Assembly (NCBI RefSeq): GCF_024679095.1
Contig: NW_026111616.1
Location: 145,001 to 209,000 of the forward strand
Origin: Eriocheir sinensis
Taxonomy: Eukaryota > Arthropoda > Malacostraca > Decapoda > Varunidae
DNA length: 64,000 bases
Reading direction: 5' to 3'
Below the pieces are notes generated by a model that searched no databases, was not told where the DNA came from, and saw only the letters and a list, made by a program, of their open reading frames with translations. The stretch's first letter is position 1; each line of letters opens with the position of its first letter. A program made the position numbers and the translations under genes. Below, piece after piece: positions 23,310 through 35,089 of the stretch.

Positions 23310-23570
23310 CGGTAGTAAAAGGAGGAGGAGGAGGAGGAGAAGAAGAAAAAGTAGGAGGAAGAAGAAGAGGAGGTGGTGGTGGTGGTGGTGGTGGTGGAGG
23401 AAGAGGAGAAAGGAAAAGATGATGGGAAGGAAGAGGAGGAGGAAGGGGAGAAGGAAGTGGAAGAGGAAGAGGAGAAGAAAGATGGTGATGATGAGGAAGA
23501 GGAGGAGGAGGCTAAAGAGATGGAATATAAAAACGAAATCCGAGAAAAGAAGTGAATAAGAAAATAAGGC
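23310..23570. repeat. GGA/GAA/GGT trinucleotide-rich tract
   Basis: Mixed GGA, GAA and a (GGT)9-like run at 23371-23396. Reads as Glu/Lys-rich in one frame; low complexity. Confidence 0.85.
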
Positions 23571-23894
23571 TAAAAATTACTGGGAAAGGAAGGAGAAGGA
23601 GGAAAGGGAGAAGACAGTGAATAAGGCCGCTAAGATGAATGGCTTTTGGAGGTGTCAGCGTTTCCCTTCACGCTTGCATAGGTCGTCCCATTTTCTCATT
23701 TTCATTCACTAAGGAAACTCGGGAGGCGCTTTGAATGTTACTGGAATTATTTTTTATACATATCGAGTTGTTTTATTTACTGTTTTTTAATTGTTCCATC
23801 TATTTAGGCCTATGTATCCTCGTCTCCTGTTTACCATATATACTTAAAGCACTTATTCCATTTTTTTCCATCAATATTTTTTCTTTAGGGTTGT

Positions 23895-24395
23895 GTTTGT
23901 CTATCTGGTGTTCTTATTTCCATGTTTTCTCACCTGTAAAACCCAATTGACGTCATATATTTCCCCATTCCGTGCTTTTTATTAGGAATTTTCTATGTAA
24001 TTTTTGGCTATCTAGTGTTCTTATATCAGTGTTAAACAACGTGGAAGATCTCAGTGACAATGTATTTCCTTATTGTGTGATCATTGCTATACATTAAATT
24101 TTGAAGGGATTGAAGTTAATTAGTTATTCCTTTTTATTAATAGTTTTTTTTAGTTAATTTTGCCTATCTAGTTCAATTTAATTTAACGTGCAAGACCTCC
24201 CTGAATTCATATATAAAAATAGGAAAGTAATTAGTTATTTATTTTTATCAACAGTTCTCTTTATTAATTTTGCCTACTTGGTGTTTTTATTTTAATGTTA
24301 TGTAACGTGGAAGAGTTCACTGACCATATATTTTCTCATTCTGTGATCATTGCGTTGTATTCATTATTGAAGAGACAGAAGTAGATAATTAACTA
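23895..24395. repeat. Four-copy diverged tandem repeat, ~105-155 bp
   Basis: A CTATCTrGTGTTCTTAT-like motif occurs at about 23901, 24008, 24162 (GCCTATCTAGTTC) and 24272 (GCCTACTTGGTG). Between copies lie AACGTGgAAGA, CTcAsTGAC, TTTCycCATTsyGTG and TTTTTATTAAyAGTT motifs in the same order. Confidence 0.65.
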
Positions 24396-24980
24396 ATTAC
24401 TAATTACATCGCCACTCACTCATGTTGTATATAAAAAGTGTCCAGAGTGTGAGAGACTTCATTACTTCAACGCTCTCTCTTTGATCGTCGGGCGCGGTGT
24501 AGAAAAAACAGATCACATTTTCCATGAACGGCAGATATTAATATGAATTCTTGTTTTCCCGTTTTTTTAGTGTTCCTTTTCATGGGAGTCTGAGCTTTTC
24601 TGGGTCAACAAAGTACTTCACATCTCCTCGTCTTTCTCCTCCTCCTCCTCCTCTTCACTATTTTTTTCATATTTCTCTTCCCTGACGCCTTCATCTACTC
24701 GTCTCTAATTTCCCTCCTCTCAAACTTCCTCTTTTTCACTCGCAAAATTCATATGTTAAGGCAAACAGAACCTGACTCAAGGAAGCCGAGAGTTAAAAAC
24801 AGCCGCTCTAGGAATGGAAACGAGCGAATTCTTGTGATAAAACCGAACACATGTGAATCGTTGGGATAATCTAACCTCTGGAGTTTACGAGAGTTTCGTT
24901 TATTGTTTTTGAAAAGTGCAATTAGAAGCCAAGGGGAATGAAAGCAATGAAGTAAAAGGCGGTAATGGAAAGTCTTAATG
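24396..24980. other. Mixed segment, nothing recognised
   Basis: No gene motif. A CT-rich patch lies at 24620-24730. Confidence 0.4.
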
Positions 24981-24984
24981 AGAG

Positions 24985-25870
24985 AACGTGCGCCAAGAAG
25001 AGGAGGAGGAAGGACCGTCGAAGGAGATGTAGGGAAGGAGAGGGGTGTGGGAGGGATGCGGGAAGGAAGGGGAAGAGAAAGGAAAAAGAGTCTCAAGAAA
25101 TTTGGTAAGTGGGAAGTCTGAAAGATGCCGTAATGAAGAGGAAAGTAAGCGAAGAGAAGGAGGAGGAAGAACTGTCGAAAGAGATAAAAGGAAGGAGGGA
25201 AGGGGAATACGAGAGATGCAGAAAGGAAAGGGAAGAGAAAGGAAAAAGGTTAAGTGGGGAGTCTTATAGATGGCGTAAGGAAGAGGAAAATAAGAGAGGA
25301 AAAGGAGGAAGGACTGTCGAAGGAGACGAAAGAGGTTGAAGGGAGGCAGGAGGAATGGAAGAAGGAAGGAGAAGAGAAAGGAAAAAGGAGTCGGAAGAAA
25401 AAGGGATAAAGGGGAGGTCTGATGGCGTAAGGAACAGGAAAGTAAGCGAAGAGAAGGAGGAAGGACTGTCGAAGGAGACGAAAGGAAGGGAGGGGTGTGG
25501 GAGGGCTGCGGGAAAGAAGGGGAGGAGTAAGGAATAAGGATCACAAGAATAAAGAATAAATGGGAGCTCTGAAAGATGGCGTAAGAAAGAGAAAAGTAAG
25601 AGAGGAAAAGGAGGAAAGGGGGATATAGGAGGGAAGCAGGAAGGAAGAAGAAGACAAAGGAAAAAGGGGTTACAAGAAAAAGGGATAAGTGGGTTGTCTG
25701 ATAGCGTAAGGAAGAGGAAAATAAGAGAGGAGGAGGAGGGAAAACAGGAAGGAAGGGGAAGAGAAAGGAAAAAAAAGGTCACAAAAAAGAGGGGTAAGTT
25801 GGCGGTCTCAAAAATAGCGTAAGGAAGAGGGAAAGAGGAAAGCAAGAGAGGAGGAAACATGGAAAGAGGT
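24985..25870. repeat. Purine-rich tandem repeat, ~142-157 bp, about 6 copies
   Basis: Anchors AyTGTCGAAgGAGA at about 25014 (ACCGTCG), 25171, 25313 and 25465 give spacings of 157, 142 and 152 bp. Each unit also has GGAAGAGAAAGGAAAAAG, a TCTgAaAGATgGCGTAA motif and AAAGTAAGCGAAGAG. Later units (25550-25870) lack the TGTCG anchor. Confidence 0.8.
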
Positions 25871-25939
25871 CGTGCATGAGGAAAATATATAAAAAAAAAA
25901 AGAGGAGGAGACTGAAGGGTAGTTACCGGCGCTGTCACT

Positions 25940-26290
25940 CAAGGGAAAGTCGAAAATCACAAGATAATTTAGTTTCCGACGCAAAATAGATCACATCCAG
26001 CAGACACGAAGAAAGGATAAAGAAAAACAAGAACGAGGAAACTGCTCATTGAACCCTGGAGCTTAAAAATACATAAATTAGATCTCTTCTGCATTAAATT
26101 ACCGACTAATTAAGAATAGCAGTAAGAGGGAATATGCGTTTCTAAAGTAAATCGTGCCGGGAGCTTGGGGCCAGACGGAGGGTGATTAACATGTGAGGGG
26201 AGACCGAAGAAAAGGGAGAAATATCACGCACTTGGAGCTAAAAGTTGATTGGATAATTATCAGAGTCAGAGGAGGAAACGTGCGATGCCA
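25940..26290. other. Balanced-composition segment
   Basis: Nothing recognised. Confidence 0.4.
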
Positions 26291-26504
26291 TTTCCGGAGT
26301 TTTTTTATCTTTCTTTTTTACTATCTTTTCTTTTCATTTTTCCTCCTTCTCTTTCCTTTTCTCTTCCTCTCCTTTGTTGTTTTCTTTTTCTTTTTCTATT
26401 TTTTTCCTTTTCTTGCATCTTCTTTCCTTTTCTCTTTCTCCCCTCCTCTGTTTTTTCTTTTTTTCTCCTTTTCTCTTCCCTTTTCTCTTTTTATCTTCTC
26501 TTTT

Positions 26505-26508
<4 letters not shown>
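26291..26508. other. T/C-rich tract
   Basis: Runs of TTTTC/CCTTTTC leading into the CT array. No gene. Confidence 0.6.

Positions 26509-26576
<68 letters not shown>
26509..26576. repeat. (CT)n microsatellite
   Basis: CT array of about 68 bp. Confidence 0.95.
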
Positions 26577-26578
<2 letters not shown>

Positions 26579-26861
26579 CGCAAGTACCCAGTGTTAATTT
26601 TTACATTTTTTTCCCCTTTCGTCATCATTATGTTTTGAGTCTCTTGTCAGCCGCTGCAGGGCACGGAGGGGTACGGTGGGCGGGGGGTCGTGTGTGGGGG
26701 GGAGGGGGAGGGGAATATAGGGGAGGGGGAGAGCCTTAATGAGCCTTCGTGCTTTTAATAAAATATGTGAGGGTAATTAAGTAGGATTATTAGGTTGAGT
26801 TGATTAAATGTGGATGATTCCATATCCTCTTTTCCTGGAAACTGCTGTTATTGTTGCTGCT

Positions 26862-26990
26862 CTGGTGGTGGTGGTAGTGGTGGTGGTGGTGATGGTAGTG
26901 GTGGTGGTGGTTGTGGTGGTTGGGGTGGTGATGGTGTTGATGGTGGTGGTGATGGTGATGACGGTGTTGGGAAGGGTGTTGATACTATGT
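26862..26990. repeat. (GGT)n trinucleotide repeat
   Basis: Imperfect GGT with GAT and TGT variants. Preceded at 26670-26735 by a very G-rich patch. Confidence 0.9.
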
Positions 26991-27011
26991 ATGTAAATTA
27001 GTATGAGCGGT

Positions 27012-27060
27012 GGTTGTAGTAAGTAGTAGTAGTAGCCGTAGTAGTAGTACTAGTAGTAGT
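27012..27060. repeat. (AGT)n trinucleotide repeat
   Basis: AGT/GTA units with a few CGT interruptions. Confidence 0.85.
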
Positions 27061-27170
27061 TGTACTTCTTGTTGCTGTCTTACTTAAAGGTCATTATCAG
27101 TATTAGAGAGAAAGAAACTGTGAAAAAAAAAAGCGTCTGAAATGTGTGCTAATGTTTTTTGTTTTTTTTT

Positions 27171-27220
<50 letters not shown>

Positions 27221-27234
27221 CGCGCGCGCGCGTG
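27171..27234. repeat. (TG)n(CG)n alternating array
   Basis: TG array ending in GCGTGCGCGCGCGCGCGTGC. Confidence 0.95.
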
Positions 27235-27326
27235 CTTGCGTGTTCTAATTCATAAGCAAATGTATGTTTATGAGCGTGTATGTGTGTATGTATGTGCACA
27301 GTAGATCATGCGCGTGTGTATACCTT

Positions 27327-27329
<3 letters not shown>

Positions 27330-27361
<32 letters not shown>
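27330..27361. repeat. (GT)n microsatellite
   Basis: GT array of about 32 bp. Confidence 0.9.
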
Positions 27362-27363
<2 letters not shown>

Positions 27364-28660
27364 AAGACCCCATTATACTTTCTTTCTCTCCTCGGCTCGC
27401 GTGAGAAGTTAGCTAATTTTCTTCCTAATTTTCCCGGGCAAGTGATGGCCTCGCGCCCTGTCCTGCATGCTCACCACTGCATTTTCGCCGCCGCTCCCCG
27501 TTTTCTTCACGCGGCACCGAGGTCATCAAGTTGCAGGCCAGACTTCACACTTTCTTATTCTCGTTTTTAGGGATATTTCGTCCAATTCTCGTTCTTTTTC
27601 GTAAATGTTTTTCTATCATTTTTTATATAGCTTGATGTTTCTTATTCTTTTAGTTGTTTATTTTCATTGCCTAACCCTTGATGATCTGACAAAAAATGAT
27701 TATTATGCAACTCAAACCATATTTTTTTTTTTTTTCGGTGATCATCAGTTTTTCTTTATTTTTAAACCGTGATTATCGTTTTATGTTCCTTTTTTTTACA
27801 TAATTTTAATAAACTTTGGTAGGTGTTTCTGCAGGTTCCTTTTTTTTCTTCCAGTTTCTTTTTCTTTCTTGATGGCAAATATGTCGAAAGTAAACGGTGA
27901 TTGTGGCGAAAGTACGTTCGCCAGATTGCTGATGTGTTTTTTCCTTCGCCTTCTTCGTTTCAGTATTTATTTTTCTCTTTTGTTTTCTACTCTGCTCGGG
28001 TACAACGAGAGTAAGATTTTCTGCTCTCACCCTAAACAAAGCCAGGAAGGAACCTCACCTGTTTTTATCCTCTCTCTCTTCCCGTCCTCGTCCACTTCCT
28101 TTTCCCCTTCCTCTTCCCCTTCTCTTCTTCTTCCTTCTGTCTTCTCCATCCCGTTTTCTCCAGTACCCTTTTGTCTGTTGGTTCTTCTTTTTGTCTTCTT
28201 CCATTCCCGCTTAGTAACGTCCTCTCCTCTCTCTCTCTCTTACTTTACCAAGGGTTTCACAAGTTTAGCTTTCTCGCCCCACGTATAACAAGTCTTTTTC
28301 TCTGTCTTTCCTTTCACTCTTATGTATCACGCCTTTCTTTTGCTCTTTCTTCCTTTCTCACTTTTCTTTCACAATTATGCTCTTTTCTCGTTTCTATTGT
28401 CATTTATTTTTGCCTCCATTCTTTTCTGTGTTTTCTCTCTTTCATTCCTTTCCTTCTTTTTCTTTTTCAATCCTATTTCTTTTTTTTTCTCTCCATCCTG
28501 TTCGTGTATTTTATTTTCCCTTCCTTTTTTTTCTTTCATATTTATTGTCTTCCCATTCTTTCCTCATCCACCATTGGCATTTTCTTTTTCCCTTTCATAT
28601 CTTTTCCTCCTTTCCATTTTTTATCTACTCTTTCTCCTTCCTGCCCCCATCCATCCCTTT
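27362..28660. other. Mixed then C/T-rich region, no gene
   Basis: 27362-27560 has moderate GC. 27560-28050 is T-rich. 28050-28660 is CTTC/TTCC-rich. The Ser/Phe/Leu/Pro frames are low-complexity. Confidence 0.5.
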
Positions 28661-29065
28661 CTTTAATTTTTTTCTCAATTCTTCTATCCATTTTTTCTTC
28701 CTCTCCTCATCCACTACTACCAATTTCAATTTTCCTTCCATTCATTTTCCTCTTCTTTTCCTATTCACCCTTTCTTCTCCCTATCCCCATCCATTTCTAT
28801 ATTTTTCTTTTCCTTTCTCTTATCCCTTATTTCTCCTTCCTTTCTTTTTCCACTACTACCACTTACAATTTTCCTTCCATTCACTTTCCTCTTCTTTTCC
28901 TATTCGCCCTTTCTCCTCCCTGTCCCCATCCATTTATTTTATTTTTTTCCTTTCTCTTATCCATTGTTTTTCCTTCCTTTCCTCCTCCACTTCTGCCACT
29001 TCCAATTTTCCTTCCATTCCATTTCCCCTTCTCCCTACCCTACCCCTATCCATCTCTCTCCCCGC
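28661..29065. repeat. C/T-rich tandem repeat, ~137 bp, 3 copies
   Basis: CAATTTTCCTTCCATTCA recurs at about 28731, 28869 and 29005. Each copy is followed by TTTCCTCTTCTTTTCCTATTC and CCCCATCCATTT. Confidence 0.75.
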
Positions 29066-29319
29066 CTCATTTCCAGTCGAACGGCGTCTCTGAAGGAGCG
29101 TGAAAGTTTGTTCTTTGTGAAATATAACTTTCTCGCTTCTTGTCAAGACCGATGGGTAATTTGTTGTTTACGGTCTTTTGTTTGCTACTCGTCTCCTTGT
29201 TCTTGTAGTGGAGGTTTGTTTTAAGTTGTCCGTGTCGTGAAATTTACCTCGAATCTTTTACTGAGAATGAAAAGGAAGATTAATTATGAAATGAAGCGAT
29301 CGTTGAATTCACTCTCTCT

Positions 29320-29572
29320 TAGGTTCTGTCGGCAATTTTTCTTCCATTAACATCTTAAGACACTTTTTTTTTCAATGAATTTTACTCGTCTTTTCTTTTT
29401 GACCAATTCTATTCCCATTCTTTGACCATACTGTTGTCTGGCTTGGGTTCTGTCGGTAATTTTTCTTCCATTAACATCGTAAGACACTTTTTATTCAGTT
29501 AATTTTACCCGTCTTTTCTTTTTGACCATTCTTATTCCCATTCTCTGACCATTCACTTGTCTACTCCTCTCA
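29320..29572. repeat. Two-copy tandem duplication, ~125 bp
   Basis: GGTTCTGTCGGyAATTTTTC occurs at about 29321 and 29446. Each is followed by TTCCATTAACATCkTAAGAC, ACTCGTCTTTTCTTTTTGACC (with one change) and TTCTyTGACCAT. Confidence 0.85.
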
Positions 29573-30410
29573 AACTTTACTACCAGAACCCAAGAATTCG
29601 TGACAAAAAATTACCCCGAAGACGCGCTTGCACTAAACCATTTCTTATTTCAATCAGAGCAAAATTAACGCCTCCTCCTTCCGCAGTCACCGCCTTTTAG
29701 GAAGCTCGAAGATAACTCAAAAAATAATATCTTTGGTTCTCGGCGTCGCCATTACAGGATTCAGGAAGCCTTTGAAGGAGGGTTTGTGGAGGAAGGAGCG
29801 TGAAATGAAAGCTAGAATGAGGCTTAATCTTTCTTTAATTGATGCTTCCATTTACACTCTTTTCCTTCCTCCTCCTCCTTACCCTAATTCTTCCTCCTGC
29901 TTCTTATTCTTTTTCCTCTTCCTCCTCGTTCTTTTTCACTTCCATCAATAAGACTTCCCCCAAAAAGTTGCTCCGTGAAGTCGTAGTAAATCTAGCGGAA
30001 GAGAGGCACTGTTCGGGTCTTTACAGTGTGGAGAAAGAGTATAGAGTGTAAAGAAGGAGGAGAAGAACCCGTACCTGGACCAGGGCGTGAGGAAAAAGAA
30101 AGCAAGGATGGAAAGAATGTTCAATAGGTGGACTCTGGCTGACTTGTAAATGAATGACTTTAGAATTTTGTATTAACTGTGTCGCGTGACTAATGTTGTA
30201 TCAAAGGTCACGTGTTAACTGAAGGTAGGGGGAAGGAGGAGCGTTGAAGGTGTAGAGCTGTAGAGTGTAGAGTGTTTGTGTAAGGAGGTACTTGAGGAAC
30301 TAGTATGAGATGGAAGAGTGGGATTGGAGATGGAGAAAGATGTGAAAAACCTTCGAAAACACTAGTAGGGAAAGAGAGAAAGGTTAAAAATTCCTCGAAA
30401 ATAATAATGA
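29573..30410. other. Mixed-composition segment
   Basis: A ~15-bp GTAGAGTGT motif recurs around 30030 and 30250-30280. No gene recognised. Confidence 0.4.
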
Positions 30411-30419
30411 AGGGTTATG

Positions 30420-30790
30420 TAAGGCGGATTGGAGAATATAGTGGAGGATAAAAGAAAGGCAATTTGGAGGATTTAAAGGTTGGTGGAAGAACGCTGATAT
30501 TGGAGGTAAGAAAGAAGCTTGAGAAAGACTTTAAAAGAATTACCAGTGAAGAAAATAAGAACTGATAATGGAACACAGAAAATTTGAAAACGGAAAGAAA
30601 ACTTAGTAAACCATTGAAAGGGATAAAATAAAGATGGGTGGAATAAAGAGTGCACTGACATTGGAGGTACGAAAGAAGACTGAGAAAGACTTTTAATGTA
30701 TTGACGATTGGTGAAGAAAATAAACTAAAAGTGAACCATGAAAAGACTGATAAAGAATAGAAATCTTTGTAGGAAATACAGAAGCATTGA
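30420..30790. repeat. A/G-rich tandem duplication, ~160 bp
   Basis: ATTGGAGGTAmGAAAGAAG occurs at about 30498 and 30660. Each is followed by CTGAGAAAGACTTTwAA, a TTrmcrrTkrrTGAAGAAAATAA stretch and AAAGGGATAAAATA-type sequence. A third partial unit runs to about 30820. Confidence 0.7.
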
Positions 30791-30799
30791 AGAGGATAA

Positions 30800-31490
30800 A
30801 ATACCGAGCGGAAGACGAGGGAATATAGGAGATATAATTGATGATAGAAATATTGATGAAGGTTAGATGGTACCGATGATGGATGAAGGAAAATAGCCTG
30901 TGGGTAGAGAAGATGGAAGGGCATTGAGAATTGATGGATGAGGGGAAAGACTGGAGGAATATAGAAAAGGAAGAGATGATGGAAATACAATGAAGATAAG
31001 TAAGAGGAGATAAAGCAATAAAGAACTAAGGTAGAATGAAGGAAGATAAAGGAGGAGAGGATGAAAGTATAATTAAAGTATGATAAAACTGTTGATAGGG
31101 AATGAAATATAAAGCAACAGAAAGATAGTCAAAGGAGTAAGCAATCAAAATAAAATACTTCGATGTAAACTCTGCAATACAAAACGAGATAAAAAAAATT
31201 AGGTAGGAGTACGGGAGATGAAAGCTAAAGGGAAGTGTAGGGTGGCGATATTAAAGGGCAGAGATTTAAAGGGAACAAGCAAGCAAGCGAGGGAGGAGAG
31301 ACACTCGCGGCTGAGACTTGAAAATACAGAGTCACGGTGAAGGTTAGGAGAGAATAAAGCGACGAGGGAGACAGAGTTGGAATAGAGCCACCGAGGAGTC
31401 TAGGGGAGGGCTGAATCACGGAGAGAGAAAGACTCTTAAAGTTTTAAAAGTTGGCCGAAATGAAGCTGCCAAGGGACTCCAGCCTTCCAG
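30800..31490. other. A/G-rich unique sequence
   Basis: Nothing recognised. Frames lack motifs. Confidence 0.4.
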
Positions 31491-31494
31491 ATAT

Positions 31495-32235
31495 ATATAG
31501 TTTTTACTGGCATCGATATGAATGGATTGTTCTTTTTTTTTATTCCGTTCGTCCTTTGGGTTTCTTTAGGTTATTTCGTTACGTGAAGGGAGTCGATCTA
31601 TGCGTTATACCTTAGATAAGTCCATAGATTTTTTTTTTTCACTCGTAGCTATATAAATGGATTGTTATATTTTATTTTATTCCCTCCGTCTTTAGATTTT
31701 TTTCAGGTTACTATTCCGTGACGTGAAGGGAGCCGATCTATGCGTTATACCTTAGGTTAGTCCATAGATATATCTTTTTCACTCTGGTTTCCCTTCAAAA
31801 CGCATAAATCTTTCGCCTTCTATGTAATTCTATATTAATGGATTGTTCTATTTTATTTTATTCCCTCCGTTCTTTAGATTTCTTTCAGGTTACTACTCCG
31901 TCACGTGAAGGAAGCCAATCTTGTGTACTATCTTTGGTTAGTCCAGATACATATTTTCTTACTCGTATTGATATAAATGGATTGTTGTATTTCTTTAATC
32001 TATTCCCTTCGTCCTCTAGGTTTCTTTCACGTTACTATCCCATGACGTAAGGGGAGCCTATCTTGCAGTATATTTTAGGTTAGTCCAGACATATTTTTTC
32101 TCATATCGATATAAATATAGTTTTTTTTTATATTTTCTCTCATTTCTCTTGGTTACTTTCGTTGTTTCTATTTCGTGACGTTCAGGGAGCCAATCTAGCG
32201 TACTACCTTAGGCTCGTCATAAGTCCTGAGATATG
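31495..32235. repeat. Tandem repeat, ~132-139 bp, 5-6 copies
   Basis: AATGGATTGTT anchors lie at about 31521, 31656, 31837 and 31976, with a degenerate one near 32108. Units contain TTATTCCcTyCGTC, TTTCTTtcaGGTTACTAyTCC, GTGACGTGAAGGGAGCC, ATCTATGCGTTATACCTTAG and GTTAGTCCATAGAT. One unit carries an extra ~45 bp (31780-31830). Confidence 0.9.
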
Positions 32236-32562
32236 TTAATGGTATTCACTCCGCAGGAAAGGAAGAAACAGAAAAACGGTGGGCGTACAAGATAGGACGC
32301 GGCCGCTTGGCAGCTCACCAAGGACATAAAGTGGCTGGGGCGAGGGCGATCCCTTTACGCCTTCACTCGATATATGTGGGCGGGCGTGGGTGTTTGTGTG
32401 TTTGTCTGTTGAATATCTCTGTCGGGGGGGGGCGGGGTTAGCAGTGTGGGGGGGCGCGAGTGTGTGTTTGTATGTGTGTGTAGGAAGGAAGGGGGCAGTG
32501 TCTGTGGGCTGGAGTGTGTGTTTGTGTTAAATATGTGGATGTGTGGGTGTGAGGGGGGGAGA

Positions 32563-32565
<3 letters not shown>
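32236..32565. other. G-rich segment with short GT/GGG runs
   Basis: Contains 7-8-G runs at 32425-32450. No gene. Confidence 0.5.

Positions 32566-32624
<59 letters not shown>
32566..32624. repeat. (GT)n microsatellite
   Basis: GT array of about 59 bp. Confidence 0.95.
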
Positions 32625-32626
<2 letters not shown>

Positions 32627-32729
32627 TCTTCGTTTTCTTTTATTTCTTCTTGTTTTTCCTTCGCCATATTTTCTTTTACATATATTATTTCATTTCCATC
32701 ATTCATTTTCATTATTTTACATTATATTT

Positions 32730-32731
<2 letters not shown>

Positions 32732-32778
<47 letters not shown>
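32732..32778. repeat. (GA)n microsatellite
   Basis: GA array of about 47 bp. Confidence 0.95.
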
Positions 32779-32781
<3 letters not shown>

Positions 32782-32929
32782 CTATGTTAATTTTAAGTAC
32801 GGTAAAAAAAAATCTGGTTCATGTCCTGGAGCTCAGATAGATTAATTTTCTCGTGACCTGCATTCATTATTCATGTCAGGGCTTGGGAAGAGTTTTTTTT
32901 ATATATATTTTGTGTGTGTAAGAAAAAAC

Positions 32930-33780
32930 GGAGATACAGAAAGACCGACAGACTGATGGAGGGAAATAAAGTAGAGAAGAAGGCAGAAGAGATCAAATAG
33001 CAAACCGAATGAAAGATGGAACGAAGGATTGAATGAAGTAAAGAAGTCAGATGGAAGCAGGAAGAGAGAAAGGCAATAACTGATCAAAAGGATAAACAGA
33101 GAATGAATGAAGGAAGAAAGGAGAGAGAGAGAAGGGGAGAGTGAAGTAAGGAAGTAGATGGGAGTATGGAAGTAAGGCAAAAAAAAAAATGATCTGAAGG
33201 AAAAACAGAGGATGGAGGAAGGAAGGATGGAAGGAGAGAAAGAATGATGTAAGGATGGTTTCTCTCCTCTTCCTTCCAAGGGGTTCGGAATCCATTACTC
33301 ATAAACTCTCGCCTAATCCACTAACGCGCTTGTACAGAGTTTTTCCTTTCCTCACGCGACGCTGTTAATGGCTCCTTCCTCTCTCCTTCCTATATCTCTC
33401 CGCCCCTTCCTTGCTTCCTTCCTTTCTTTCCTTCCTTCTGTCGTTCCCTCCTTCCTTTCTCCCTGCTCTTTCTTCTCATGATCCTTTACTTCCTTCCCTT
33501 CGTCCCTCCTTCTTTTCCTTCCATCCCTCGTTCCATTCTCCCGTCCTTCCTTCCTTTCTATCTTTCCCATGTTGATGTTTTCTTCCTTTCTCTGTTCGTT
33601 TCCTTTTTTCTTCCTCCCTTTCTTCTTTCTTCATAATTTTTTTTTCCCTTCCTTCCCTCTCTTCTCCCTCTATTTGTCTTTCTTCTGTTGATCCTTTTCT
33701 TCCTTTCTCTCTTCCTTCCTTCCTTTCTTCCTTCCTTCTTTTTTCCCTTCTATTGTTCCCCATCGTCTCTACATAATTTC
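32930..33780. other. Purine-rich half then pyrimidine-rich half
   Basis: 32930-33250 is GAAG/GAAT-rich on plus (two ~120-bp diverged units with GGAAGwAAGTmAGATGGrAG). 33350-33775 is CTTCC-rich. The two halves are roughly complementary in composition. No gene. Confidence 0.6.
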
Positions 33781-33807
33781 AGAGAGAGAGAGAGAGAGAG
33801 AGAGAGA
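33781..33807. repeat. (GA)n microsatellite
   Basis: Short perfect GA array. Confidence 0.9.
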
Positions 33808-33992
33808 TTCATATTTTGCTGATATCGGAAGTTATATGACGTTTAATCTTTTAAGTTTAATAAATGGAAAGTATTAACATGTTACTGATAAAGTTGTGGA
33901 CGATTCGTTTTAGGATCGGAAAGGACTTGTGTGATGCTTCCTTTGTTAGTGTTGATGATGACGATGATGGTGGTTGTGGTGGCTAACGTATT

Positions 33993-33993
33993 T

Positions 33994-34024
<31 letters not shown>

Positions 34025-34048
34025 GTGGTAGTAGTAGTAGTAGTAGTA
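33993..34048. repeat. (AGT)n trinucleotide repeat
   Basis: AGT units with one GGGTGG interruption. Confidence 0.9.
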
Positions 34049-34099
34049 AAGTTGAAATACCAGAATCAGCTCTCTTCCTGACTTTCAATATTTTCTTTC

Positions 34100-34102
<3 letters not shown>

Positions 34103-34152
<50 letters not shown>
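34103..34152. repeat. (CT)n microsatellite
   Basis: CT array of about 50 bp. Confidence 0.95.
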
Positions 34153-34155
<3 letters not shown>

Positions 34156-34335
34156 TCCCCCCCGTAGCTGTTACTGGGAATAATAGTTTTATGGTTTGGG
34201 CTCAATTTCGGGTATTGGCAACGTTAGTCCTCGCCAATTCTTTTCACGACTGGTATTTTAATGGAGCGTTTTTTCTTTACTTCCATTTCCTTTCAGTGTT
34301 ATTGGGAATCTGTTTACTCTTTGTTTTTATCTTTC

Positions 34336-34337
<2 letters not shown>

Positions 34338-34388
<51 letters not shown>
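34338..34388. repeat. (GT)n microsatellite
   Basis: GT array of about 51 bp. Confidence 0.95.
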
Positions 34389-34389
<1 letters not shown>

Positions 34390-34439
34390 TGTTTTAATAT
34401 TACTTGGGTTCCGTTTATTTGCGAGACTTAGTGGTTTTG

Positions 34440-34580
34440 CTCTTTACAATGGGGCTTTTCCGATACCCTACGCCCCTGTCCACCCAGCAGTGAATGGGTA
34501 TTAATCGGGGGTTGTGTCCCGTCTCCTGGGATCTGTTCCCTTCTATATTTTTTTCTCCTTCTGTCTCTCTCCGGCATATG
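34440..34580 (+). mobile_element. Probable headless SINE body fragment
   Basis: CTGTCCACCCAGCAGTGAAT, then GGGTATTAATCGGGGGTTGT, then CCTGGGATCTGTTCC and TCTCTCCGGCATATG read like the body of tRNA-SINEs I recall from decapod genomes; the AATGGGTA block is also in the family A body (11320-11340, minus). No A or B box precedes it. Family assignment is from memory and uncertain. Confidence 0.4.
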
Positions 34581-35080
34581 ATAAATGTGTAGACAGGTAG
34601 ATAGATTGATAGATAAATAGATAGATAGATGTGTGCGTATATCGCCGCTAATTGTTACATTTATAATAATCACTTGCTTTCTGCTCTCCGAATGTTTTAT
34701 CAGCCTTTAATCTTCTATTTTATCCTTCCGGCTTTACTCAATTAATGATAAATCGTACTCCGTCGGCAAATTTTTGGCTGGAGATTCTTACATATCTGTA
34801 ATGTAAAATTAATATAACAAATATAATACATTTTTATGTTTTATATGATAACTCCGTGTATGTTTTTGGTAGATATCCATTTTTTCACACGATATTAAAA
34901 TTTCCTCTCTGTAATCATATCCGTGTTAATGCATGTGTAAGGTTTCGATATTTTCTCTTCGTTTTTAGTCCAACATAACGCGGTCAAATGGTCTTTTCCC
35001 CACTCCCTTCCCTCGCCAAGTTATTCAACAAGTAACATAAAATCGCTGGTCAAATCGTTTAATTCATAGCAAAGCGCGAG
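34581..35080. other. AT-rich segment
   Basis: A short GATA/AGAT run at 34595-34630. Otherwise nothing recognised. Confidence 0.4.
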
Positions 35081-35089
35081 AATACTGGA

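Noticed and set aside
31690..31900. Splice acceptors TTTCAG|GTTACT in the ~135-bp repeats
   Set aside because: They recur as part of a tandem repeat and the downstream GTTACT is not a donor.
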